DNA of 35,005 nucleotides. Origin: Planctomycetota bacterium. Lineage in GTDB: Bacteria; Planctomycetota; Planctomycetia; Pirellulales; Pirellulaceae. Where the stretch lies: assembly GCA_026692885.1 (NCBI GenBank), contig JAPLNJ010000576.1:1-35005 (forward strand), in the 5' to 3' direction. Below, piece by piece: positions 16,142-23,886 of this stretch; position 1 is the stretch's first letter, and the number at the start of each line of letters is the position of its first letter. Made by a program: the position numbers and the translations under genes. Below the pieces are notes generated by a model. That model was given only the letters and a program-made list of their open reading frames with translations. It was not told where the DNA came from and did not search any database.

Positions 16142-16291
16142 CGTGTTTCTCCTGGTTGGGGTTGATGTCGGACCAACCCGACTACGGCGAGGAAGCTGCG
16201 TGTGAAGATAGCCGATTCCGTGGCGTGTGGGGAGGTAGCAACGCTCACGAAATAGTTTCCTCGTTTAGCGGCAAGCCGCAGGCGACTGCGT
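16142..16291. other. Upstream region of the SGNH gene
   Basis: This stretch should contain the SGNH promoter, reading to the left. About 16240-16290 holds CGTTTAGCGGCAAGCCGCAG, a palindromic word of REP type. No gene is seen. Confidence 0.3.
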
Positions 16292-16430
16292 TCACTTGGC
16301 CTTGAGCAGGCCGATCCGCTTCTCGGCGAGCCGACGGATGTAGCGTCCAGCGGCATCGCACGTGAAGAGGTTGCACACGCTCGACCACCAGCAAGGAGCC
16401 GAGAACACGCAACGGGTGGACGTGAGGCGA
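16292..16430 (-). pseudogene. 3' remnant of a split minus-strand gene
   Basis: Read on the minus strand this gives RLTSTRCVFSAPC, then SSVCNLFTCDAAGRYIRRLA and EKRIGLLKAK before a stop. The composition is protein-like and it has no start. It may be the tail of the gene whose first 61 codons lie at 16539-16724, with the MITE-like element at 16427 between them. I do not recognise the family, and that the two pieces belong together is inference. Confidence 0.35.
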
Positions 16431-16547
16431 GCGGCAGGAAATAACCTACCCGTAGGACGGCCCTCCGAGGCCGTCTGGTAAACCAACCTGCGGGACGAAG
16501 TGGACGGCCTCGGAGGGCCGTCTTACGGGAAGACCATCCTACACTTG
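16427..16547 (+). repeat. MITE-like element, copy 1 (right end missing)
   Basis: It begins with the 25-bp terminus found at 21628-21652 (GCGAGCGGCAGGAAATAACC, then TACCC), differing at only 2 bases. It contains a perfect 20-bp inverted repeat: 16456-16475 (GACGGCCCTCCGAGGCCGTC) with 16503-16522. GACCATCCTACA near 16531-16544 also matches copy 2 (21693-21704). The matching right terminus is absent, and at about 16548 the sequence passes into a truncated reverse gene. Confidence 0.65.
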
Positions 16548-16724
16548 ATAGTCGACCAGCAGGCAGCGGCTGCCGTTGCTCACCAGTGGCGGAACATAGC
16601 CGGGCGGAATGGAGTGCGGCCCACCGCTGACCACACGGACGTGCGGCGAGCCATCTCCGGCAACCGCCGTCGCCAAGGTCAGCAGGACGAGACTGACGCT
16701 CGCGAACCTACTCCCGGATTTCAT
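16539..16724 (-). pseudogene. Truncated secreted protein, N-terminal 61 codons only
   Basis: From the ATG at 16724 (AGAGGAG about 9 bases upstream) the minus strand encodes a clear signal peptide, MKSGSRFASVSLVLLTLATA, then VRVVSGGPHSIPPGYVPPLV and SNGSRCLLVDYQ. It then stops inside the MITE-like element. Good ribosome site, intact leader and abrupt loss of homology at about 16548 mark it as the start of a larger secreted gene, perhaps a glycosidase (the 'PPLVSNG.LC.LVDY' start is seen in planctomycete hydrolases, recalled but unchecked). The final residues and stop come from element sequence. Confidence 0.6.
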
Positions 16725-16905
16725 GTTGAGGGCTCCTCTCAGGCGAGATTGTATCCAAAGTTCGCCGGCCGGAAGAGACGGTACAGTGGTCCGCCGGGCC
16801 ACTCTGGGCCGCCCTTTCCTGGGGCGGCGGGGCGGTTCGGCACGCACTTGCCGGTTCGCGAAGAATCGCGTACGCTACGGCACGTCCGCCATTGTCGAGG
16901 ATTCA

Positions 16906-19374
16906 ATGTCTGCCAGCAGCAAAACCCTTGCCGAAGCCATGGCCTGTCACCGGGCCGGTCAATTACCTCGTGCCGAACAGCTCTATCGTCAGGTCCTCCA
17001 GGCGGAGCCGAACCACGCGGAGGCGTGGCATCTGTTGGGTATGGTGGCCTACCAAGTCGGTCAACACGAGGCGGCGCTCGAATGCCTCCGGCACGCGATC
17101 TCCCTGAATCCGCAGGTGCCGGCGTTCTATAGCGACTTGGGGCTGGTCTGCCAGGCGCTACGGGAACTCGGCGACGCCATCACCTGTTACCGGCGGGCCT
17201 TGGAACTGAATCCGGACTATGCGGTGGCACACAACAACCTGGGCAACGCGCTGCGGCAGCAAGGGAACCTGGACGAGGCGGTCACCAGCTACCGGCGGGC
17301 CATCACATTGCGCCCGGAATTTGCCGAGGCCCACAATAACTTGGGGGGCGTCCGGAAGGAACAGGGGCAGTTGGCGGACGCCGTGGCCTCGTACCGGCAG
17401 GCCCTGGAATTGCGGCCGGATTATGCGGATGCGCACCACAACCTCGGCAACGCCTGTCAGGCTCAGGGACAGCTGGAAGACGCCGTGGCCTACTACCGTC
17501 GAGCGTTGGAGCTGAAGCCCGGCTCGGCCGAGACGCAGTTCAGTCTGGGAACGGCCCGGGAGGCCCAGGGGGGGCTAGACGACGCGGCGGCCTGTTACCG
17601 GTGCGCCTTGGAACTACGGCCCAACTATGCCGAGGCCCACTACCGTCTGGGGCTGATTTGGCAGGCCCAGGGCAAGTTGGACGAGGCCGCGGCCTGCTAT
17701 CGCCGCACGCTGGAACTGCAGCCGGATTCGGCCGAAAAGCACAACGATCTCGGCAACCTGTTGAAGTGTCAAGGAAGGCTGGACGAAGCCGCGGCGTGCT
17801 ACCGCCGCGCGCTGGCGCTGCAGCCCGAGTATGCTCCGGCGCACAACAACCTGGGGGTGGTGCGGCAGGCGCAGGGGCAACTGGCGGAAGCCGCGGCCTG
17901 CTATCGGCGCGCCCTGGAGCTGCAGCCGGATTACGCCGAGGCCCACAATAATCTGGGGACGTTGCAGAGCGGCATCGAGCAGGCGGTGGCGTGCTACGAG
18001 CGCGCGTTGGCCCTGAATCCCACCCATGCCGAAGCGCACAACAACCTGGCGGCGGCCCGCTTGGCTCAGGCTCGACCGGACGACGCGATCGCCTGCTGCC
18101 GACGAGCCCTGGAATGCCACCCGGACTTCGCCCCGGCTCACAGCAATCTACTGGCGGCGCTCCAGTATCGAGAGGGCGTGACGCTTCCGGAACTTGCCGA
18201 GGCGCACGACGAGTTTGAGCGGCGTCACACGGCTCGGCTGCGGGCCGAATGGCAGACGCTGCGCAACGAGCGAAATCCCGAGCGCCGTCTGCGGCTCGGG
18301 TTCGTTTCGCCGGATCTGGGTTGTCATCCGGTGGGCTACTTGGTGGTCCGGGCGGTGGAGCATCTCGATCCGCGCGAGACCGAAGTGGTGTGCTACAGCG
18401 ACCGGCCGGCCCACGACAATCTGACGGCCCGTTTTCAGTCCGCCGCCGCGACGTGGCGCGACGTCGTCGGCTGGAGCGACCAACGGCTGGTCGAGCAGAT
18501 CCGTGGAGACGGGATCGACATCCTGTTCGACTTGAGCGGGCATACGGCGCGAAACCGGTTGTTTGTGTTCGCGCGCAAGCCGGCGCCGCTCCAGATCACT
18601 TGGCTCGGTTACGTCGGTACCACCGGACTGGCGGCCATGGATGGGATCTTGGCCGACCGGCATGAGATTCCTCCCGAGGCCGAGCCGTTCTATCGCGAGC
18701 GGCCCTGGCGCATGCCGGATGCCTACGTGTGCTATGATCCGCCGGAGTACGCGCCGCCGGTCTCGCCGCTGCCGGCGCGGCAGGCCGGACACGTGACCTT
18801 CGGCAGCTTCAATCGCCCGGCGAAGATCACGCCGCAGGTGGTCGGCGTCTGGTCGCAGATTCTCAGGCGCCTGCCGCACGCCCGCCTGGTGCTCAAGTAC
18901 AACTGGTTCGACGATCCGGCAGTGGCGGAACGGTTCACAGAACTTTTCGCGGCTGGCGGAGTTGATCCTGCCCGGGTGGAGTTCCAGGGGCCGTCACCTC
19001 ACGCGGACCTGTTGGGCGAGTACGGCCGCATCGATTTGGCCCTCGATCCTTTCCCGTATAGCGGTTGCCTGACGACGTGCGAAGCGCTGTGGATGGGAGT
19101 GCCGGTGATCACCTGCCCCGGCGAAACGTTCGCCAGTCGCCAGTCGCTCAGTTTCCTTTCCGCCGCGGGACTGCCGGAGACCATCGCCCGCGACCTCGAT
19201 CAGTACGTGGAGTTGGCGGTGGACTGGGCACACGATCTGTCCCGGTTGGCGGCGCTACGTGCTGGCTTGCGCGCGCAAGTGGCAGCGTCGCCGCTGTGTG
19301 ATGGACCGCGGTTTGCGGGGCATCTGGTACGCCTGCTGCGGGAGCGGTGGCGCGTGTGGTGTCAGACACCATGA
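16906..19374 (+). CDS. TPR protein with GT41 (OGT/SPINDLY-type) glycosyltransferase domain
   Basis: The product has 822 residues from the ATG at 16906; frames further upstream are not TPR-like. The first 430 residues hold about twelve tetratricopeptide repeats of 34 residues (AEAHNNLG...AVACYRRALELNPDY). The eleventh, near residue 350, is only 31 long. The GT41 domain follows: RLGFVSPDLGCHPVGYL (H474, the position of the catalytic-site histidine of OGT), LFDLSGHTARNRLFVFARKP, APLQITWLGYVGTTGL, then FGSFNRPAKITP (K640, expected to bind the nucleotide phosphates) and LDPFPYSGCLTTCEALWMGV with TFASRQSLSFL. The family moves GlcNAc or other sugars from UDP or GDP to Ser/Thr, and the TPR arm selects proteins. 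No signal peptide, so cytoplasmic. Its stop overlaps the next start (ATGA). Confidence 0.9.
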   Translation: MSASSKTLAEAMACHRAGQLPRAEQLYRQVLQAEPNHAEAWHLLGMVAYQVGQHEAALECLRHAISLNPQVPAFYSDLGLVCQALRELGDAITCYRRALELNPDYAVAHNNLGNALRQQGNLDEAVTSYRRAITLRPEFAEAHNNLGGVRKEQGQLADAVASYRQALELRPDYADAHHNLGNACQAQGQLEDAVAYYRRALELKPGSAETQFSLGTAREAQGGLDDAAACYRCALELRPNYAEAHYRLGLIWQAQGKLDEAAACYRRTLELQPDSAEKHNDLGNLLKCQGRLDEAAACYRRALALQPEYAPAHNNLGVVRQAQGQLAEAAACYRRALELQPDYAEAHNNLGTLQSGIEQAVACYERALALNPTHAEAHNNLAAARLAQARPDDAIACCRRALECHPDFAPAHSNLLAALQYREGVTLPELAEAHDEFERRHTARLRAEWQTLRNERNPERRLRLGFVSPDLGCHPVGYLVVRAVEHLDPRETEVVCYSDRPAHDNLTARFQSAAATWRDVVGWSDQRLVEQIRGDGIDILFDLSGHTARNRLFVFARKPAPLQITWLGYVGTTGLAAMDGILADRHEIPPEAEPFYRERPWRMPDAYVCYDPPEYAPPVSPLPARQAGHVTFGSFNRPAKITPQVVGVWSQILRRLPHARLVLKYNWFDDPAVAERFTELFAAGGVDPARVEFQGPSPHADLLGEYGRIDLALDPFPYSGCLTTCEALWMGVPVITCPGETFASRQSLSFLSAAGLPETIARDLDQYVELAVDWAHDLSRLAALRAGLRAQVAASPLCDGPRFAGHLVRLLRERWRVWCQTP

Positions 19375-20504
19375 AGCTGGTTTTCTTGGATCCGATTCCT
19401 TGGAATTACACGGTCCAGACCGTTCATGGACGGCCTTTGGGGGGCGGACAGTCCGCGCTGTGCTATTTGGCGGAGGCGCTGGCCGCGCGGGGCCACGAGG
19501 TAACGCTGTTGACGAACACCGACCAGCCGGGCCTCCACCACGGCGTGGCCTGCCGGTCCATTGCAGCGACCAGTCCCGAGGCGGCTCGCAACCTGGCTGC
19601 CGACGTCTGCGTCGTGCTCAACGCGGCCCTGGCGCCGGCCAACTTGCGAGATCTATTCGGAGGCCAGCCATTGCTCGTGTTCTGGACCGGGCACGCCGCT
19701 GACGAGCCCGCCGTCCGCAGCTTCCAGGACTCGGCGGCGTGCCGAGGGTACGACTACTTTGTGTTCAAGAGCGATTGGCAGCGTTCGCAGTTCTTGGCGC
19801 GATTCCCCATCCCGCCGGAAGTGGCCGTCATCCTGCACAACGCCGTGGCGCCGGCGTTCGAGGGCCTGTTTCCACCCGGAACGGCGATCCGTGCTGCAAA
19901 GACTCGACCACCCGTGTTGGCCTACACCAGCACGCCGTTTCGGGGCTTGAGCCTGCTGCTCGACATGTTCCCCCAGATTCGCGAAGCCGTGCCCGGAACG
20001 CGGTTGAGAGTCTGGTCCAGTATGCAGGTGTACCAAGTCCCGATCGAGGCGGATCGGCAACACTTCGGCGCGCTGTACCGCGCCTGCCAGCAGATGCAGG
20101 GCGTGGAGTACTTCGGAGCGATCGCCCAGGACCGGTTGGCGCTGGAGTTGCGATCTGTCACGGCGCTGGCCTATCCCAACACCTTCGCCGAGACCTCGTG
20201 TATCGCCGTAATGGAGGCCCTGGCGGCCGGCTGCGGCATCCTCACGAGTCAGCAGGGAGCGTTGCCCGAGACGACGGCCGGCTTCGGCACGCTGATCTCC
20301 TTGGCCGACGGTCCGGTGGCGTACAAGGAGCGTTTTCGGGACGCTGCCGTCGCCTTGCTCCGCCGACATCTGGACGACAGCGACGACGACCTGGAACAGC
20401 ACCTACGCCGCCAGGTAGACTATGTCCAGGCACGCTACGTGTGGACGCAACGTGCTGCAGAATGGGAGCACTGGCTCGGCCACCGGATCCGCGAGTCCCC
20501 GTGA
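19371..20504 (+). CDS. GT4-type glycosyltransferase (GT-B fold)
   Basis: The product has 377 residues. The ATG at 19371 overlaps the stop of the TPR-GT41 gene (ATGA), which indicates translational coupling. The N-terminal half has the start typical of GT4 enzymes (MKLVFLDPIPWNY, then GGGQSALCYLAEALAARGHE). The C-terminal half has the nucleotide-sugar region: PPVLAYTSTPFRGLSLLLDM, VEYFGAIAQDRLALELRSV, and the E-x7-E type motif around YPNTFAETSCIAVMEALAAG followed by C. GT4 enzymes are retaining and use UDP-, GDP- or ADP-sugars; the sugar cannot be told from sequence. It probably extends or modifies the product of the GT41 neighbour (inference). No leader peptide, so cytoplasmic. Confidence 0.85.
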   Translation: MKLVFLDPIPWNYTVQTVHGRPLGGGQSALCYLAEALAARGHEVTLLTNTDQPGLHHGVACRSIAATSPEAARNLAADVCVVLNAALAPANLRDLFGGQPLLVFWTGHAADEPAVRSFQDSAACRGYDYFVFKSDWQRSQFLARFPIPPEVAVILHNAVAPAFEGLFPPGTAIRAAKTRPPVLAYTSTPFRGLSLLLDMFPQIREAVPGTRLRVWSSMQVYQVPIEADRQHFGALYRACQQMQGVEYFGAIAQDRLALELRSVTALAYPNTFAETSCIAVMEALAAGCGILTSQQGALPETTAGFGTLISLADGPVAYKERFRDAAVALLRRHLDDSDDDLEQHLRRQVDYVQARYVWTQRAAEWEHWLGHRIRESP

Positions 20505-20547
20505 CGCCCACTGCTGTGAACGGCTTTGCATCATCCAAACTCCGTAA

Positions 20548-21645
20548 ATGACCATGACACCTGACTCTGCCGAGAACAGTCCGGTCCTGCTCGTTTGCGC
20601 TGCGAACGAGTACTTCGCCGTCGGCTTGGCCGTCTCCCTGTACTCGTTGCTGATCCACAGCGACGCCCGCCGTGCGTACCACATTCACATTTTGGACGGC
20701 GGCATCGCCGACGAGTCCTGGAACCGTTTGGAGAACACGCTGGCGAAGAGCGGCCGGAACGTGCATCTGGGCCGACTGGTCCCGCCCTTGTCACGCTTCG
20801 ACGGACTGCCGCGAGATACGGGAGCCAGCCATCTGGCTTACGCGCGGCTGCTAATTCCCGAGCTGGTGGCGGAGCCGAAGTGCATTTACCTGGATGCGGA
20901 TCTGGTGTTTCAACGGGATCTCGCCCAACTCTGGGACCTGGACTTCTCGGGCCACGCGATCATCGCCACCCAGGACCTGGGCCTGCGGGTGCTGGGCAAC
21001 GAGAAGTGCGATTGCCAAGGGTTGGGGCTGGATCCGCAGGCTCCCTATTTCAACTCGGGCCTGATGGTCCTCGATCTCTGCCGGTGGCGTCAGGCCGGCG
21101 TCTGCGAGGCGACGATGAACTACGTGAAACGCCATCCCGAACGGTGTCCGTATTGGGACCAGAGCGCCCTGAACGTCACGTTGTATCGGCAATGGAAGCC
21201 GGTCGATCCCGGTTGGAACTTCCCCTCGTTGTTCGTGCCGCAGCTGGATTCCGCGGCGGAGCGGGCCGCCGTGAACATCCATTTCGTCAACCGCATCAAG
21301 CCTTGGTTCTTTGGACACGAACAGGCGCCCGCGGCCGGGACGTTCTACCAGTACTTGGACTGCACCGACTTTCGCGGTTGGCGACCAACGCGGTTGAGTC
21401 GCCTGCAAAGTGTGCTGTTCCGGGCCTTCCCGCGTATGGTGGATCGGGGCGATCAGATTGAGATCCATGCCAGCGCGGCCTGGATGGCGTGCCCGCCGAC
21501 GGAACGTCAGCAGGATCTGGCCGCGCTGTGCGACCACTTGGCGGGACAACACATCGGTTATGCGAAGCTTCTGGTTCTCGACCCGCGCGGAAATGTGTAC
21601 TCCGAAATCCAGGGACCGGCAGCCAAAGCGAGCGGCGGGAAATAA
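20548..21645 (+). CDS. GT8 family glycosyltransferase
   Basis: The product has 365 residues; it begins 43 bases after the GT4 gene, so it is the third gene of the operon. GT8 enzymes (LgtC, glycogenin and relatives) are retaining GT-A transferases that use UDP-Glc or UDP-Gal with a metal. Visible motifs are LYSLLIHS near the N-terminus, the metal-binding YLDADLVF (D116 and D118), YFNSGLMVLDL, the YWDQSALN block, and the late HFVNRIKPWFFGH. An extra C-terminal portion of about 90 residues follows the GT domain. The last five sense codons and the stop lie inside the left terminal repeat of a MITE-like element (21628-21736), so the original C-terminus may have been replaced. Confidence 0.87.
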   Translation: MTMTPDSAENSPVLLVCAANEYFAVGLAVSLYSLLIHSDARRAYHIHILDGGIADESWNRLENTLAKSGRNVHLGRLVPPLSRFDGLPRDTGASHLAYARLLIPELVAEPKCIYLDADLVFQRDLAQLWDLDFSGHAIIATQDLGLRVLGNEKCDCQGLGLDPQAPYFNSGLMVLDLCRWRQAGVCEATMNYVKRHPERCPYWDQSALNVTLYRQWKPVDPGWNFPSLFVPQLDSAAERAAVNIHFVNRIKPWFFGHEQAPAAGTFYQYLDCTDFRGWRPTRLSRLQSVLFRAFPRMVDRGDQIEIHASAAWMACPPTERQQDLAALCDHLAGQHIGYAKLLVLDPRGNVYSEIQGPAAKASGGK

Positions 21646-21736
21646 CTTACCCGTAGGTTGGCCTTTCCAGGCCGATCGGGACGGTCTAGGAAGACCATCC
21701 TACATTGAGTTGGGTAAGTTATTTCCTGTCGTTCGC
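21628..21736. repeat. MITE-like element, copy 2 (complete)
   Basis: Its 25-bp terminal inverted repeats lie at 21628-21652 and 21712-21736, with 22 of 25 positions matching, including a perfect 15-bp core GGAAATAACTTACCC. Length is 109 bp with no coding capacity. Copy 1 lies at 16427-16547 in the same orientation. No clear target duplication was seen. Confidence 0.75.
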
Positions 21737-22598
21737 ACAAGGCCAACAAGGCGGTTCCTCACACGCGCATCGTTCGTCAGGCGTGACCAAGGCTTGTGCC
21801 CTGAAAGGGCACCACCCGTTGCAGGTTGCGCCCTTTCAGGGCAGGGATTTCCGGGGGGCTTCCGATCCCAGGGCTGCGCCCTGGGCTATCGAATTACGCA
21901 CCTTTGGTGCGGACGTTCGGACGACCGCCAACAACCGCCGCCGACGATTGGAACCAATCATCGCCAATCACCGGCGTTCGCCGCCAACGGAGGCCAACCC
22001 GATAGCCCAGCGGCTGCCCTGGGAAAGGGGCCGACCCCGATCACGTGCCCGGGGCTGGTGTTCTCAATCCGCTCATAACCCAGGGCGGCGTTACGCGGCG
22101 AACGCCGCTCCGCTGGGCTGATTTGTGGCTGCCCCTAGCGGGGCGAAAACCTGTAGATCAGATCCGGGCGTTGTCCCGGGCTGTCATGTGCGCCCTTTCG
22201 GGGCAAGCAGCGAAACAGGCTCTCGCCCTTGCCATCGTGCCAATTTCCCATGTCATCCCCAACTTTGCATTGCCCTACCCGGACCGTTACCAGCACTAAC
22301 GGCAGTGCGCAACCTTACGATCAAGGCCCCAGACGGGTTCGTTTGACGATCGCCACTCGCCACTCAAATCGCGTCGCAGCACCAGCGCCGAACAATTTTC
22401 CCATGGTCGGCCGTGGCTGCGGCTGGATTGCCGTCCCGTAACCGTCATGGTAGACTCATCCCCGCTGACGCCTTGCTGATCAGCGGCCTGCAGTCCACTT
22501 TGGTCAGCCTTCAAACACCATGATCGCCGACGGCTTCGGGGCCATCTGCAACCAGTTCGGAAGGGCTCCAGAAGCTCGGCGTGCTCTGAGGTTATGAC
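21737..22598. repeat. Repeat-rich spacer, no convincing gene
   Basis: This stretch is a run of short palindromes: GCCCTGAAAGGGC (21798-21810), GCCCTTTCAGGGC (21830-21842), CCCAGGGCTGCGCCCTGGG (21867-21885), and further GGGC-type words at about 22080-22210, for example CCCTAGCGGGGC and GCCCTTTCGGGGC. Open frames here are low-complexity by-products. A weak promoter-like pair, TTGCCG (22428-22433) with TAGACT (22451-22456) at 17 bases, lies before the next gene. Confidence 0.5.
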
Positions 22599-23738
22599 AT
22601 GCCCTGCATGTGTATCCGGAAGTTAAGCGACTTCCTCCAAAGCCTGAAGAACTTGCCGCTGAACTTGCTGGCCGAATTGATCCCCCACTGCCCGGCCCAG
22701 CTGTCCACGTTGGGTGCGTTGGCGAGCGGCGTCGGGACGATGCAGGCCCTGGCGTCGGCCAGCGTCAGCGCCTCCGCGCGGGCCCAGTTGGCGGCGGCGT
22801 TGCATCTGGGGTTGCCACCTTTTCCGTTCCCGGCTCTCGATCTCGGCAAACTGGAAGCGATGGCCTTCCTGGCGGGCACGACCGGCACCAATGTATTTAG
22901 CGCCAAAGCCTCCCTGCAGCTGACCTCCTTAACGAGCTCGATCAACGTCCACCTACCCTCGGTGATGCAGCTGCTGATGGAGCTGCTGCAGCCCCTAACG
23001 GTGCCGCTCATGGACCTCCTGGCCCTGATCGGGGCCTGCGAAGCGGTGCAGGCGACGTTCGGCGTGAATCTGACACTGCCGGGCGCGATGCTGCAGTTAC
23101 GTGCGGCGCTGGCGGCGCGCGTCGGCCTGCACCTGGCCGCGACCGCCACGATGACGGCCAGTGCGGAACTGGTCGCCAACTTGGCCTCGCTGGGATCTTA
23201 CGCGCGGCTGATCAACGCGGCGGCCGCCTTGGGGTTCAACCTGGCCCTGCCCGGGATGGCCCTGCGTTTTTCTGCGGCCCTGCAAGTCGCCCTCGGTCTG
23301 CCGATTCCGCCGCTGAATGTGGACCTCTCCCAGCTGAACACGTTGGCCAACCTGTTGGCGGCTTTGACGCCCCTGCAGCGGAGTGTGTTCGGGATCAATT
23401 TGCGTCTGCCGGGCGCGTGGAAGTTGCTCGCGCTGGCGCTGCGCTCGCTGATGGTGAATCTGGAGGAGTCGCTGAATCTGGCGGCCACAGCCACGGCCAT
23501 GGCGAGTCTCTCGGAGACGGCGCGTCTTGGTTCGCAGCTCAGCGCGGTGCCCCCCGTGCTGGGCTTGGGCGTTAGCCTGCGCGCTATGCTGCACCTGAAT
23601 CTGCAAGGCTGGCCACTGCCCCAATTGCCAAACCTCGGTGCCCTGGCGGCGGCAGCCCGTCTGGGCGCCTCCACCGGCCTGAACGTCTTCGCCAACACTC
23701 CCTGCTCCGCAAGTTGCCCGGTGGGAAGGATGCTGTAG
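22599..23738 (+). CDS. Unrecognised Ala/Leu-rich repeat protein
   Basis: I do not recognise this family. The 379-residue product is about half Ala and Leu and has almost no charge, and no normal signal peptide (it starts MPCMCIRKLSDFLQ). It is built of about six units of 53-58 residues beginning near 40, 97, 154, 211, 264 and 321. The unit start is (F/L)G(V/I/F)NL.LPGA, seen as FGVNLTLPGA, LGFNLALPGM and FGINLRLPGA. Two unit types recur: one with LGLP.PPL..DL..L..LA.L (near 70, 230, 335), the other with LAATATMTAS or LAATATAMAS (179, 295). Cysteines cluster at the ends (C3, C5, C31; CSASC near 369). Helical, probably membrane-associated or self-assembling (inference). Possible start at 22608. 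The ends abut repeats. Confidence 0.6.
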   Translation: MPCMCIRKLSDFLQSLKNLPLNLLAELIPHCPAQLSTLGALASGVGTMQALASASVSASARAQLAAALHLGLPPFPFPALDLGKLEAMAFLAGTTGTNVFSAKASLQLTSLTSSINVHLPSVMQLLMELLQPLTVPLMDLLALIGACEAVQATFGVNLTLPGAMLQLRAALAARVGLHLAATATMTASAELVANLASLGSYARLINAAAALGFNLALPGMALRFSAALQVALGLPIPPLNVDLSQLNTLANLLAALTPLQRSVFGINLRLPGAWKLLALALRSLMVNLEESLNLAATATAMASLSETARLGSQLSAVPPVLGLGVSLRAMLHLNLQGWPLPQLPNLGALAAAARLGASTGLNVFANTPCSASCPVGRML

Positions 23739-23759
23739 GCCGGTTGGTTGCACGCGAGC

Positions 23760-23886
23760 TTAGGATCGGCGCATCAATAAGTGTCGGGTTTTCAAAGTAG
23801 TCATCACGCTCCGCGTGATGACATGTCGTCACGGCGGAGCGTGACGACTACTATTCTTGCGACAGTTATTGATGCGCCGATCCTTA
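23760..23886. repeat. 121-bp MITE with TTA target duplication
   Basis: The element core is 23763-23883. Its ends are an 18-bp perfect inverted repeat, GGATCGGCGCATCAATAA and complement. TTA flanks it on both sides (23760-23762 and 23884-23886), as a 3-bp target duplication. Inside is a second inverted pair built on GTAGTCATCACGCTCCGC (about 23797-23814, partner 23835-23852, one mismatch). No coding capacity. The right-hand TTA is the complement of the stop codon TAA of the neighbouring minus-strand glycosidase gene. Confidence 0.8.

Noticed and set aside
16609..16905. Extended start for the TPR-GT41 protein upstream of 16906
   Set aside because: The added 99 residues are Arg/Ser/Pro-rich, lie over a reverse-strand gene remnant and are not TPR-like; the ATG at 16906 opens directly into the first repeat.
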